From: Candidatus Avedoeria danica
GTDB lineage: Bacteria > Chloroflexota > Anaerolineae > Epilineales > Epilineaceae
Reading direction: 5' to 3'
Assembly: GCA_016703025.1 (NCBI GenBank)
Contig: JADJCV010000004.1
Coordinates: forward strand, 2,049,501-2,113,500
Length of the DNA stretch: 64,000 nucleotides
In this document: in pieces, positions 24,798 to 34,539 of the stretch
How the letters are laid out: the number at the start of each line of letters is the position of its first letter
Position numbering within the stretch: the first letter of the stretch is position 1
Notes under the pieces: model-generated
Database searches by the model: none
Told to the model about the DNA's origin: nothing
What the model saw: only the letters and a program-made list of their open reading frames with translations
Made by a program: the position numbers and the translations under genes

Positions 24798-27512
24798 ATG
24801 CCCGCTGTCCCGCCCCGCCGCCCCCACCCGCGCCCCCACCCGCGACGCCCCCTCGCCGCCCGCACCGCCGCGTGCGCAACGCTCGCCTGCCTCGTCCTGC
24901 GCGCCGCCGGCGGCCAACTGATGCTCAATGCCTCCGCCCTCGCCCAGGACCCGCCGCCCCTCCCGCCCCCACCCGCCCTCTTCGCCACTGCCCCCGGCGC
25001 CGTGATCAGGACGACGCTGGCGGTGACGAACACGTTCGACAGCCCGCACGTCTTCAACCTGGAGACCGAACCGGGTGCTGTCGACTCCTGGCCGCTGTCG
25101 TTCGCCCCCGCCCGCGCGCTGGCCGCCGGCGCCAGCGCGCGCTTCCCCGTGACGGTCAGCGTGCCGATCGCCGCCGTCGACGGCCAGTCGATCCGCGCCC
25201 GCATCCTCGTCCGCGCCCGCGGCAACGCCGGGACGCGCGGCTGGGTGGCCGAGCGGACACTGTACGCTTGGACGGGCGGCGATATGAAGATCGACCGTTA
25301 TGTCGCCTGTCGCGGGGATCTGGACGCCAGCGGGACGGTGGACGACACCGACGTCGGCCGCGTGGCGGCCGCGTTCAACGCCCGCCCCGGCGACGCCGGC
25401 TTCGCGGCCGCGATCGACTTCGACCACGACGGGCGGATCGGCGCGGCGGACGTACAGGCGGTCGCCGGGCGGCTCGGGCGCGCATGCGGGCCGGCGGCCG
25501 GCGTCGACAGCGCGGCCTTACGCCGGGCCGTCACGCTCGACGCGCTCCGCGGGCACTTGGAGGCGCTCCAGGGCATCGCCGACGGCAACGGCGGGAACCG
25601 GGCGATCGGCAGTCCGGGCTACGCGGAGTCCGTGGCGTACGCCCGCGCCCAGCTCGAGGCCGTCGGCTACACCGTCGAAGTCCGTCCGTTCAGCTATCCC
25701 GGCCACCGCAGCCCACCGCCGGCCACGTTTGCGCAGCTGGCGCCGGACACCCGGGCGTTCGTCCTCGGCACGGACTTCGTCCAAGGCTCGCTCTCGGGCT
25801 CGGGCGACGTGACGGCAGCAGTGACGGCGGTCGACGTCGTCGTCCCACCGCCGGCGGCGCCCAACGGGAGCACGAGCGGCTGCGAGGCGGCGGACTTCGC
25901 GGCGTTCCCGGCCGGCGCCATCGCCCTTGTCCAGCGCGGCACATGCCCGTTCGACGACAAGATCGGCCACGCCGTGGCGGCCGGCGCGGCGGCGGTCGTC
26001 GTGTTCAACGAGGGCCAGGACAACCGCACAGCCGTCTTCGACGTGACGCTGCGCGCCGCCGCAACCGTGCCCGTCCTCGGCGCCAGCTATGCCGTCGGCG
26101 AGGCGATGGTGGCGCAACTGCGCGCCGGCGCCGCCGTCCGTGCCCACGTCAAGGCCGAGTCCTCGGCCGTCGACCTGCCCGGCCAGAGCGTCATCGCCGA
26201 GTGGCCGAAGAGCGAAGACGACGGCGTCATCATGATCGGCGGCCACCTCGACAGCGTGGCGGCCGGCCCCGGCATCAACGACGACGGCTCGGGCGTGGCC
26301 GCCGTCCTCGAGATCGCCCGTCAAGTGGCCCGCCTCGACGCCACCCCGCGGCACCGACTCCGGTTCGCGTTGTGGGGCGGCGAGGAGCTCGGCCTCTGGG
26401 GCTCGCGGCGCTACGTCGAGTCCTTGCTGCCCGACGAACGAGCCAGGCTGCTGGCCTACCTGAACTTCGACATGATCGCATCCCCGAACCCGATCCGGGG
26501 CTTGTACGACAGCCTCCCCGAGTCGGACGGCGCCGATCAGATCGAAGACCTCTTCGCCCGCTGGTTCGATCTGCAGGGCGTCCCGCACGAGAAGGCGACC
26601 ATCGTCACCGGTCGCTCCGACCACGCGTACTTCAGCGCTGCCGGCATCCCGGTCGGCGGGCTCTTCACCGGCCTGAACCAGGCGATGAGCCCCGCACAGG
26701 CCGAGCGCTACCGCGGCACGGCGGGCGCGCTCATGGACCCGTGCTATCACCAGCGGTGCGACACGATCGCCAACATCCACTGGCCGATGTTCGACGAGAT
26801 GGCCGACGCCGTCGCGCACGCGACGTGGACGCTGGCGAACGATCCGCTCTTCCCGCTCACCAGCGGACGGGCCCGGCCGCTGCCGGCCATCCTGACGAGC
26901 GCGTCAACCGGCCCGGCCGTGGCCGACGCGCCCGCCCCCGACGCACGAGCCGCCATCGGCGCGGCCGACGCCCGCTCGCGACCCGGCGCCGATGCCGCCC
27001 CCGCCCCGGCACCGCTCGACCCGCGCGCCGTCCTCCCCGCGCCCCGCGCCCCGTGGCTGCGCCTCCGCCCGGACGCCGTCATCGCCCAGTCCCCCCCCTC
27101 CGAGATCGCGGTTCTCGTTCGCGCTGTCGCCGGCATGGCCGCGTACGAGGCGACGCTGCACTATGACCCGTCGGCCGTCCAGATCCTCGGCGTCGAGCCA
27201 GGCGATTTCCTGGCGCCGGACCCCTTCGCCCTCGGCCCAACGGGCACCGCCGGCGTGCTCGCGCTCGGCGCCGCATCCGCCTCGACAGCATCGGTCTCGA
27301 CAGCATCGGTCTCGACCACGGTCACCGGCACCGGCCGAGTGGCCACGATCCACTACCAGCGCCTTCGCGGCCCGCAGCCGCCGCGCCTGCGCGTGGATCA
27401 CGCGGCGACGGGCACGTTCGACGCAGCCGGTGTACGGCTCGGCCCTCCCGCGGCGGTGCGGATCGAAGGTGCGCTGGTCGAGGCCGCATGGCTGCCGTGG
27501 GGCGTGCGTTGA
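24798..27512 (+). CDS. Secreted M28 aminopeptidase with PA, dockerin-like and cohesin-like parts
   Basis: A 904-residue exported zinc peptidase. The start at 24798 has GTGGAG 7 bases upstream. The Arg/Pro-rich N-terminus leads into a hydrophobic signal segment (TAACATLACLVL). Residues about 168-225 carry two calcium-binding loops, GDLDASGTVDDTDV and DFDHDGRIGAADV, as in dockerins. The peptidase follows with an inserted PA domain (ALVQRGTCPFDDKI). The M28 metal motifs are GGHLDSV near 481, NDDGSG, GGEELGLWG near 526 and RSDHAYF. After a Pro/Ala linker, a beta domain with YEATLHYDP...ILGVEPGDFL near 780 resembles cohesin-type modules. The end reads AWLPWGVR. It probably digests peptides outside the cell. 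Confidence 0.9.
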   Translation: MPAVPPRRPHPRPHPRRPLAARTAACATLACLVLRAAGGQLMLNASALAQDPPPLPPPPALFATAPGAVIRTTLAVTNTFDSPHVFNLETEPGAVDSWPLSFAPARALAAGASARFPVTVSVPIAAVDGQSIRARILVRARGNAGTRGWVAERTLYAWTGGDMKIDRYVACRGDLDASGTVDDTDVGRVAAAFNARPGDAGFAAAIDFDHDGRIGAADVQAVAGRLGRACGPAAGVDSAALRRAVTLDALRGHLEALQGIADGNGGNRAIGSPGYAESVAYARAQLEAVGYTVEVRPFSYPGHRSPPPATFAQLAPDTRAFVLGTDFVQGSLSGSGDVTAAVTAVDVVVPPPAAPNGSTSGCEAADFAAFPAGAIALVQRGTCPFDDKIGHAVAAGAAAVVVFNEGQDNRTAVFDVTLRAAATVPVLGASYAVGEAMVAQLRAGAAVRAHVKAESSAVDLPGQSVIAEWPKSEDDGVIMIGGHLDSVAAGPGINDDGSGVAAVLEIARQVARLDATPRHRLRFALWGGEELGLWGSRRYVESLLPDERARLLAYLNFDMIASPNPIRGLYDSLPESDGADQIEDLFARWFDLQGVPHEKATIVTGRSDHAYFSAAGIPVGGLFTGLNQAMSPAQAERYRGTAGALMDPCYHQRCDTIANIHWPMFDEMADAVAHATWTLANDPLFPLTSGRARPLPAILTSASTGPAVADAPAPDARAAIGAADARSRPGADAAPAPAPLDPRAVLPAPRAPWLRLRPDAVIAQSPPSEIAVLVRAVAGMAAYEATLHYDPSAVQILGVEPGDFLAPDPFALGPTGTAGVLALGAASASTASVSTASVSTTVTGTGRVATIHYQRLRGPQPPRLRVDHAATGTFDAAGVRLGPPAAVRIEGALVEAAWLPWGVR

Positions 27513-27536
27513 CCCGAGGGACGCCCCCCTCGGACG

Positions 27537-27592
27537 CATGCGCTGGCACCGCGCCGCCGATTCCACATGCGCTGGCCCCGCGCCGCCGATTC
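27537..27592 (+). repeat. Two-copy 27-base tandem repeat
   Basis: Units 27537-27563 and 27566-27592 differ at one position (CATGCGCTGGCACC versus CATGCGCTGGCCCC). They lie between the M28 gene and the LVIVD gene. A TACCCT (27597-27602) follows directly and may be a weak -10 box. Confidence 0.65.
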
Positions 27593-27660
27593 GGTGTACC
27601 CTGCCCCCGTCCGTGATCCCTCTCCCCACCCCTGACACTGACCACCAAGGAGGCCCGGCG

Positions 27661-30600
27661 ATGGACGCCGCACCGCGATCCCGGTCTGCCCAGCCCACGA
27701 GCCGACGGTCCGCCCTCTCCAACGTCCTCTCCACCGCCCTCTCCAACGCCCTTCCCACCGCCCGGTGCGCGCTGGCCGTGCTCGTCACCGCAGCGCTGCT
27801 CGCCACCGGCACCCCCGACGCGCTCCTTGCCCGCCCCGCCGCGCCGCGCGTCCTCGCCCACCACATCGGCGCCGCCGCCATCAGCGCCGTGCTCGTCGGC
27901 CCGACGGCCTACGTCGGCATCGGCCCGCGGCTGGCGGTCATCGACGTCTCGACACCGCGCACGCCGCGGACGCTCGGCCTGAGCGAGCCGGCCGAGGTGC
28001 TGCTGTCCGAGATCGTCGCCGCGCCGGGACGCGTGTACGCCGTCGACGAGTCGCTCGGTCTGCTGATCTTCGATGTCACCGATCCGGCCCGACCGCGCGA
28101 GGTCGGGCGCTACCAGGGCCGCGGCGAGGCGGGCGGCGCCGCCGCGGTCGGCAACACCGTCCTCCTCGCCGACAGCGTGGAAGGCGTGATGGCCGTCGAT
28201 CTGTCGAATCCCGCCAAGCCGACGTTCCTCGGCCGCTGGGAGGCGCCGGGCGAAGGCGAGCCCCGCGAGATCGTCGCGGCCGGCGACCGCGCGTACGTCA
28301 CGCTCAAGGGCGACAACGACCAGCTCGTGGCGCTCGACATCTCCAACCCGGCCAAGATGACGACGCTCGGCGAGGTCCAGCCGCCGAGCGTGTTCATGAG
28401 CGCCCTGGCGCTGTCCGGCAACCGCCTGTTCCTGGCCGACGGCCTCGGCATGACCGCCATCGACGTCACCGATCCGCGGAAGATGGTGGTGCGCGGCCAG
28501 TTCGAAGCCGGGGCGATGGAGCGCATCGCCGTCGAAGGCGACGTCGTCTGGTGCGCCAGCCAGGACGGCCTGTGGGTGATCGACGTCCGGGCGATGGCCA
28601 CGCCGCGCTTGCGCCTCGCCCTGCCGTCCGTATCCGGCGCGCGCGCCGTCGCCGTCGCCGGCGGCGTGGCCGTCGTGGCCGACACCGCCGCGCTCCAGGT
28701 GATGGACGTCGGGAGCCCGCTGGCCAGCCCCGGCGGGGCCCGCATCGACCTGAGCGCGTTCCCAGGGGTTGATCTGAGCGACCTCGCCCGCTTCGGCGAC
28801 CACTTGGCCGTGGCGGCCGGCGGGGCCGGGCTGCGGGTGTACGCCGTCGCAAAGTCCGGCCAACCCGCCGCCGTCGGATCGCTCGACGGCTCACCGTCCG
28901 GCCACCACCGCACGTACACCGGCGCGCTCACCGTCCGCGGCACGACCGCTTACCTGGCCGAGGACGGGCTGGCCGGCGGCCTCCGGATCGTCGACCTCAC
29001 GGCGCCCGCCAACCCGACCCAGCTCGGGGCGATCGAATCGCCCGGCCTCGGCCACCGCCCGGCGGTGATGGGCGACCACGTCCTCGTCCCGTCGACCGGC
29101 GCCGACGCCCTCGGCGTGCGCGTCTTCGCCGTCGCCGACCCCGCCCGCCCGCGGGACGTCGCGTTCGTCGATCTGGCGCGCCCGGTCCCGGCCGTCGTCG
29201 TGGCCGGCAGCCACGCCTTCGCCGCCGGCGACGACCTGACGGTCATCGGCCTGACGGATCCGGCCGCCCCGACCGTCGTCGCCACACTGCCCGGACTCGC
29301 GCTCTCCGGCCTGGCCACGGACGGTCGCTGGTTGTACGGCGCCAGTTCGACGGACGGCCTCGTCGTCGTGGACGCCGCCACCCCCTCCCGACCGCGCGTC
29401 GCCGCCCGCCTCGCCCTGCCCGGCGGCGCATCCGACCCGCGTCTGGACGGCAGCGCGCTGTTCGTGGCGACGGGCGCCGGAGGGGTGCTCCGCGTGGACG
29501 TCGCCGACCCGATCCACCCGACCGTCACCGCGCGCTGGGTCACGGGCGAGCCCGCCGCCGGCCTGACCGTCGACGGCGACACGGCCTGGGTGCGCGGCAC
29601 CGCCGGCATCGTCCAGGCCATCGCGCGCGCCGCGCCGTCGGCGCCGCACGTCGTCGCGTCCGTCGATCAGTCGGGCGCCGTCGTCGAGGTCGCCGTCGAC
29701 GGCGGCCGGCTGGCGGCGCTCAGCGGCTGGGACGCGGACCACCGGCACCTGACGCTGCTCGACGGCCTCGACGCGCCGCGCAGCGTCGGCCGATCGCCGC
29801 TCGGCCGCCTGTCGGGCTTCCTGACCCCTGGTGAGGACCTTTCCCTCGTGGCCGGCACCGCCTGGGTGCCCGGCGGGCCGCTCGGCCTGAGCGCCTACGG
29901 CGTGCAGGACCCGCTCAACGTCACCCGCCTGACGACGACCCTCCCGTCGCCGGACGAGATCCCGACGCTCGAGCGCTCCGTCGTCGTTGGCCAGCACGGC
30001 TTCGGCCTGACGCCCGACGGCCTCTTCGTCTTCGATGTAGCGAACCCGGCCACACCCGAGATCCTCGGCGAGAAGCGGATCGCGGACGGCTTCGCCCTGG
30101 CCGCTTCGGCCGACACGGTCTGGGTGCTGGCCGGTGATTTCGACACGACCATGCTCCTCGCCTTCGACGCGCGCACCCCGCGCTCGCTGCCCCCTGCCGG
30201 ATCGTGGCCCGTTCCCGGCGGCGCCGCCGACGTCGCGTACGCCGACGGCCGGCTCTTCCTGGCGAACAGCACGGACGGCTTGGACATCTGGACCGCCGCC
30301 GGCCCGCGCGACACGAAGCGCCTCGCCACCCTGCCGTTCGACGACTTCCCGCGCGCCGTCACCGCCTCGGGCAACCGCGCCTGGATCGCCCTGGACGCCG
30401 CCCCCGGCTTCACGGTGCACGCCGTCGACATCACGGACCCCGCCGCCCCGGTCGACCTCGGCAAGACCACCGTCCCCGATCGCCAGGACATCGACCTCGC
30501 CGCGGCCGACGGACGGGCCTACGTCGCCAATGCCCTCGGCGGGCTCTACGTCCTGACGTTCGGTGAACCGCCCGCGACGCCGCCAAACCCGACGCCCGCG

Positions 30601-30777
30601 GCGACGACCCCGATCAGCCCAACGCCGTCCGCGCCGAAACCGTCCGCCACGACGCCCTCGGCCGCGACGACGACCGCGCCGCCGCGCGGTGAGACGCCGA
30701 CGCCGGGCGGAACCATCGACGCCGGAAGCGGCAAGGTGTACCTGCCGATCAGCGTGCGGACCTTCGCGCTGCCATAG
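27661..30777 (+). CDS. Secreted LVIVD-repeat beta-propeller protein with C-terminal YLPI motif
   Basis: A 1038-residue exported protein. The start at 27661 has AAGGAGG 9 bases upstream. A signal peptide ends near residue 60 (ALAVLVTAALLATGTPDALLA). The body is made of many LVIVD-type repeats, each about 45 residues, with the pattern LxVIDVSTPRTPRTLG, LLIFDVTDPARPREVG and LVALDISNPAKMTTLG. These are expected to fold into one or more beta-propellers for binding. A Pro/Thr/Ser linker (about 970-1020) precedes the tail GKVYLPISVRTFALP. No catalytic motif is seen. It likely acts at the cell surface. Confidence 0.9.
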   Translation: MDAAPRSRSAQPTSRRSALSNVLSTALSNALPTARCALAVLVTAALLATGTPDALLARPAAPRVLAHHIGAAAISAVLVGPTAYVGIGPRLAVIDVSTPRTPRTLGLSEPAEVLLSEIVAAPGRVYAVDESLGLLIFDVTDPARPREVGRYQGRGEAGGAAAVGNTVLLADSVEGVMAVDLSNPAKPTFLGRWEAPGEGEPREIVAAGDRAYVTLKGDNDQLVALDISNPAKMTTLGEVQPPSVFMSALALSGNRLFLADGLGMTAIDVTDPRKMVVRGQFEAGAMERIAVEGDVVWCASQDGLWVIDVRAMATPRLRLALPSVSGARAVAVAGGVAVVADTAALQVMDVGSPLASPGGARIDLSAFPGVDLSDLARFGDHLAVAAGGAGLRVYAVAKSGQPAAVGSLDGSPSGHHRTYTGALTVRGTTAYLAEDGLAGGLRIVDLTAPANPTQLGAIESPGLGHRPAVMGDHVLVPSTGADALGVRVFAVADPARPRDVAFVDLARPVPAVVVAGSHAFAAGDDLTVIGLTDPAAPTVVATLPGLALSGLATDGRWLYGASSTDGLVVVDAATPSRPRVAARLALPGGASDPRLDGSALFVATGAGGVLRVDVADPIHPTVTARWVTGEPAAGLTVDGDTAWVRGTAGIVQAIARAAPSAPHVVASVDQSGAVVEVAVDGGRLAALSGWDADHRHLTLLDGLDAPRSVGRSPLGRLSGFLTPGEDLSLVAGTAWVPGGPLGLSAYGVQDPLNVTRLTTTLPSPDEIPTLERSVVVGQHGFGLTPDGLFVFDVANPATPEILGEKRIADGFALAASADTVWVLAGDFDTTMLLAFDARTPRSLPPAGSWPVPGGAADVAYADGRLFLANSTDGLDIWTAAGPRDTKRLATLPFDDFPRAVTASGNRAWIALDAAPGFTVHAVDITDPAAPVDLGKTTVPDRQDIDLAAADGRAYVANALGGLYVLTFGEPPATPPNPTPAATTPISPTPSAPKPSATTPSAATTTAPPRGETPTPGGTIDAGSGKVYLPISVRTFALP

Positions 30778-30860
30778 CGGGGCGCGTCCGTTCGGACGGA
30801 CGGCGGGTGTTGCGGCGGCGGATGAACCGGGATCCACGGATCCACGATCGGAGTCTGGTG

Positions 30861-31766
30861 ATGCTGGACACGCGCGCGCTCGAATCGGAGCCGGACGACA
30901 TCGCGGCCGCCTACACCGGGATCGAGTCCAGCCACGCCCTTGACCGCAATTCCCTCGTCGCCGCCGTCGTCGACGCCGTGCGCGATCGGCCGGACGTCCT
31001 GGCGGCGTGGGAGGGCGGCTCGGCCGCGTGGGGCAACGCGGACCGCTGGTCGGACGCCGACGTCCAGCTGCTGGCCGCCGACGACGACCCCGCCACCAGC
31101 ACCGCCATCTTCGACGCCGTCGAGCGCGCGCTTGCGGCCGGCGACGGCATCACGCATCGCTTCGACGTTCCCGAGCCCGCCTGGCACGGCCACGCCCAGC
31201 GCTTCTACCGCGTCGCCGCCGCCGGCCCCTTTGTCATGCTGGATCTCGTCGTCGTCCGCCCGGGCGTGCCGGAGCGGTTCCTCGCACCGGAGCAGCACGG
31301 CCACGCCCGCGTCCTCTTCGATCGCGGCGCCCCCGGCGCCCCGCACACCGCCCCGCCGCCATTCGACGCGAACGCCCACCGCACGCGCATGCGGCGCGCC
31401 TACGACGACGCCGTCGCCCGCTTCGATCTCTTCCAGCCGCTCGTCGTCAAGGACATCGCCCGCGGCCGCCTGGTCGACGCCATTGCCTTCTACCACGGCC
31501 TCACCCTGCGCCCGCTCGTCACCCTCCTCGGCCTCCGCCACCGCCCGCTCCGGTTCGACTTCGGCAACCGCTACCTGCACGCGGACCTGCCGCCCGCCGA
31601 GGCCGCGCAGCTGGCCGATCTGTTCGCGGTCCGCGACCTCGCCGATCTGGCCGACAAGCACCCCGCTGCGTGCCGATGGTTCCATGCGTTGGCACGAGAG
31701 GTCGACATCGACGCGGTCGACCTGGAAGCCGCGTCGGCCGCCGTCCGGCGGAGCGGAGCCGGCTGA
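30861..31766 (+). CDS. Nucleotidyltransferase-fold protein
   Basis: A protein of about 301 residues. The ATG at 30861 has GGAG 8 bases upstream; an ATG at 30822 is an alternative. The motif GGSAAWGNADRWSDADV at about residues 52-68 matches the G-S-x(5)-D-x-x-S-D-x-D active-site pattern of the DNA polymerase beta-type nucleotidyltransferases, such as aminoglycoside adenylyltransferases. In this copy Ala replaces some usual positions but both acidic residues of the pair remain. A helical C-terminal region follows. The acceptor substrate is unknown. The gene lies among export genes but has no signal peptide itself. The region upstream has a short hairpin (CGTCCG/CGGACG near 30786). Confidence 0.75.
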   Translation: MLDTRALESEPDDIAAAYTGIESSHALDRNSLVAAVVDAVRDRPDVLAAWEGGSAAWGNADRWSDADVQLLAADDDPATSTAIFDAVERALAAGDGITHRFDVPEPAWHGHAQRFYRVAAAGPFVMLDLVVVRPGVPERFLAPEQHGHARVLFDRGAPGAPHTAPPPFDANAHRTRMRRAYDDAVARFDLFQPLVVKDIARGRLVDAIAFYHGLTLRPLVTLLGLRHRPLRFDFGNRYLHADLPPAEAAQLADLFAVRDLADLADKHPAACRWFHALAREVDIDAVDLEAASAAVRRSGAG

Positions 31767-31855
31767 GAGGTCGCAAGCCCATCGTCCCCTTCACCCGCCC
31801 TGCGGCAACCCATCGTTCACATCGCACTGTCCGATGCACCGATGGAGGTGGATCA

Positions 31856-32151
31856 TGGTGGCTTCACGACGGCTCCGACCTTTGTCGCTGATCGCCCTGA
31901 CATCCGGCTTGCTCCTGCTGACACCTGTCGCCCGCTCGGCCGCTTCGCAAAGTTGGTGCGGCGTTCATCGGCCTTGGGGCAGCAATCGCGGTCGTGTCCA
32001 GCGGCGGACTCGTTGTCGTCAACCTCAGCGCCCGGCGGGCGCCACGCCAGCTTGGCGCGACGGTCGTCACGGATCCCCTCGCAACAGGCCTCGCGTGGGA
32101 AACGCCCGCGGCGTCGCATCCATGCTGCCGACGGTCGACATAGGGGACTGA
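31856..32151 (+). pseudogene. Frame-broken small exported or membrane protein
   Basis: An ATG at 31856 with GGAGGT 7 bases upstream begins a convincing signal peptide (MVASRRLRPLSLIALTSGLL, then LLTPVARSAAS). After about residue 33 the frame turns into basic, low-information sequence. In the +1 frame from about 31950, a membrane segment appears instead (VGAAFIGLGAAIAVVSSGG, then LVVVNLSARR) and continues to a stop near 32145. A one-base change near 31945-31955 would join the two into a small protein with two hydrophobic segments. It is therefore a frameshifted gene, a programmed frameshift or an assembly error. The remaining sequence from 31767 to 32260 shows no other gene. Confidence 0.4.
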
Positions 32152-32221
32152 TCGAGGCTGTCGGACCGCTTCACCGCAGAAGCCCTCGCCGGCACCCACT
32201 CGGACTTGGGCATCCTCGACC

Positions 32222-32227
32222 TATACT
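32222..32227 (+). promoter_or_regulatory. -10 element TATACT
   Basis: TATACT lies 33 bases before the ATG at 32261, the spacing seen at other promoters in the window. There is no -35 box at a suitable distance. Confidence 0.45.
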
Positions 32228-32260
32228 CAAGCCCTTGCCTCCCGCACGATGAGGTCGACG

Positions 32261-34501
32261 ATGAGGACACGCCTCCGCCGCACCACCGCCGCCCTCGTGG
32301 CCGCGGCCCTTGTGGCGTTCGCCGGCACAACGCTGGCCGGGTGCCGGCCGACGCCGACCAGCCCCGCATCCGACGCATCCGACGCATCCGAAGCGTCCGA
32401 AGCGTCCGACGGATCGAGCGCCGGCGACGGCATGGGCGTCGGATCTGCGGAGCGCATGTCCGACGCGGGCGCAACGCTCGCCGTCACCGAAGCCGAATCG
32501 TCCATCAGCGGCCACCTCCCGCCCGACGCCGTCGGCCCGCTGTCCATCACGCTGCGCTCGAAGGCCGGCGCGTTGCGGGCGGTCGCATCCGCCGGCGTCG
32601 ACGGCCAAGGCGGCGCATGGTCGACGGCCCTCCTCGACGCCCAGGGGGACGACGTCGCACCCACCGGCGGCGACCGGCTGTACCTCGCCGACCGCGGCCG
32701 CACCTACGACTGGACGATCCCGGACGTCGCGCTCCGCTTCGGCCGGGGCACGGACGCCGTCAGCGGCACGACGGCCGCCGGGGCGCTGCTGGACGTCGCG
32801 ATCACCGGCGCGCGCCAAGGCATCGCCGACGGCGGCCTGCCCCCGGCGCAGGCCGCCTACGCCCGCACGACGCCGCTGCCGTCGGGCGACGCCGCCACCG
32901 CCCCGCCGCCGCGGAGCGCACGGGCCGTTGCCGGCGCCGACGGATCGTTCGTCGTCCGCCTGGGCGCCGGCGTGGCGCTCCGCGGCGACGACGAGGTCAA
33001 GACCACCGTCACCGTCGGCGGCGTCCGTTTCCACGCGCCGCGCCGCGTGCCGTTCCTGCGCGTCTCGCTCCACCCCGGCGATGTGACGGCCTACGTCCGC
33101 CCGAACGCCCTCGTCACGGTTACGCTTCGCGGGACGGACGGCGAAGTGCGCGCTACAGGGAGCGGCGTCGCGGACTACGCCGGCCGGGCGACGGTCTGGG
33201 CGCACGACGCCGCCTTCCAACGCACGCCTGCCCGCCCGGGCGATCTCGTCGAGGTCGAGGACGGCGAGACGAAGCTGAGCCTTCGCGTCCCGGCCTTCAC
33301 CGCGGTGCACGACCTCGAGCACGGCACGCTCGCCGGCATCGGCCTCGCCGGCGGGGCGCTCGACATCACCCTCTGGAATCCGTGGTACCCCGGCGAGATC
33401 GACGAGCCGCGCAGCGCCGTCGGCGCCGACGGGCGGTGGTCCGTGACCCCCGACGTCGCCCTCCACCCCGCGTCCCACTACTACGTCACCAACCACTTCC
33501 CCGACGGTGACCGGATCTTCTACTGCTATCAGATTCCGATGCTCCACGTCGCGCCGGGCCATCCCGTCGTCGGCGTGCAGGCGCTGTACTTTGCCGCCGC
33601 GCGCCTCGAACTCGTGCGCGCCGGCCGGACGATCGCCACGGGCCGCACTTCGAAGCCGTGGGTCGAGATCGCGTCGGTCGTCCTGCGCGACGGCGCCGGC
33701 GCGCCGGTCATCGCGCAGAGCGGCGACACCGTGCGGGCAACGCTCGACGGTGTGCCGGCCGAGGTCGAGGTCGGCCGGCTGACGGCCGCCGTCGATCCGG
33801 TCAACGAATCGGTCCACGGCACCGCCGCCCCGGGCACGACGCTCGAGCTGATGCGCACCTCGCCGCTCGGCGCAATGGAAACGGCCGGCGCGGACGGCAC
33901 ATATCTCTTCGACCACGTCGAGTCCGCCTGGCTCGACGGTGCGCTGCCGCGACCGGGCACCGAGCTGAACGTCGTCGAACGCCTGGCCGGCGGGCACTTC
34001 CGCCGCGCCCGCTTGATCGGCCCGACGATCGAGGTCGGCATCGGCACGCGGACCGTCAAGGGCCAGGCCGCCGGCGGCTCGTCCGTCGTCGTCCGCCGCG
34101 GCACCGACCGCGCGGCCACGACCGCCGACGCGAGCGACCGCTACACCGCGACGCTGCCCGCCGCGACGGGCGTCCTGACCGGCGGCGACGTCGTCACGTT
34201 GACGCTGGGGTCGTGGTCGACGTCGCTGCGCGTGCTGCCCCTCGCCGCATCGTTCGACCCAGCCACCGGCCGGATCACGGGCCGCACCGCCGGCGACATC
34301 GTCGTCCTCGCCGTCTGGGCGGGCGAGGCGGACATGCCGGAGCGCTGGACGGTGCCGGTGGACGCCGTCGACGGCCCGTGGTCCATCGACGTGACGAAGT
34401 CCGGCGTCGGCGTTGCGAAGATCGACCCGGCGCGGGTGCGCCGGATCGAGGCGACGATCCCGATCGAAGGCCACGCCGTACGATGGGAATGGTCCCGGTA
34501 G
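32261..34501 (+). CDS. Ig-like repeat lipoprotein
   Basis: A 746-residue lipoprotein. The ATG at 32261 is preferred over 32249 because GAGGT lies 7 bases before it. The signal RRTTAALVAAALVAFAGTTLAGC gives the lipid-bearing Cys near residue 28. A short Ala-Ser-Asp/Glu repeat (a 9-base minisatellite) forms the linker. The rest is beta-rich with recurrent modules (GADGRWSVTPDV, GADGTYLFDHVES, VDGPWSIDVTKSG) like those of the secreted protein at 6337-9117, with which it is probably paralogous. No enzyme motif is visible. A surface-exposed binding or structural role is likely. Confidence 0.8.
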   Translation: MRTRLRRTTAALVAAALVAFAGTTLAGCRPTPTSPASDASDASEASEASDGSSAGDGMGVGSAERMSDAGATLAVTEAESSISGHLPPDAVGPLSITLRSKAGALRAVASAGVDGQGGAWSTALLDAQGDDVAPTGGDRLYLADRGRTYDWTIPDVALRFGRGTDAVSGTTAAGALLDVAITGARQGIADGGLPPAQAAYARTTPLPSGDAATAPPPRSARAVAGADGSFVVRLGAGVALRGDDEVKTTVTVGGVRFHAPRRVPFLRVSLHPGDVTAYVRPNALVTVTLRGTDGEVRATGSGVADYAGRATVWAHDAAFQRTPARPGDLVEVEDGETKLSLRVPAFTAVHDLEHGTLAGIGLAGGALDITLWNPWYPGEIDEPRSAVGADGRWSVTPDVALHPASHYYVTNHFPDGDRIFYCYQIPMLHVAPGHPVVGVQALYFAAARLELVRAGRTIATGRTSKPWVEIASVVLRDGAGAPVIAQSGDTVRATLDGVPAEVEVGRLTAAVDPVNESVHGTAAPGTTLELMRTSPLGAMETAGADGTYLFDHVESAWLDGALPRPGTELNVVERLAGGHFRRARLIGPTIEVGIGTRTVKGQAAGGSSVVVRRGTDRAATTADASDRYTATLPAATGVLTGGDVVTLTLGSWSTSLRVLPLAASFDPATGRITGRTAGDIVVLAVWAGEADMPERWTVPVDAVDGPWSIDVTKSGVGVAKIDPARVRRIEATIPIEGHAVRWEWSR
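32366..32410 (+). repeat. 9-base minisatellite, five units
   Basis: Five tandem units of GCATCCGAC with point variants, encoding (Ala-Ser-Asp/Glu)5 just after the lipoprotein signal. Confidence 0.7.
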
Positions 34502-34539
34502 GGGCAGGTCCCCGTGCCCGCCCCCCTCCCCGCCGATGG

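Noticed and set aside
24365..25225. A 286-codon minus-strand frame extending the RHH gene upstream
   Set aside because: The extension overlaps the M28 gene in antisense and the promoter at 24671-24699 places the real start at 24664.
31842..32252. A 136-codon open frame starting at 31842
   Set aside because: Arg/Ser/Pro-rich with no signal or domain; the frame beginning at 31856 has the ribosome site and signal peptide.
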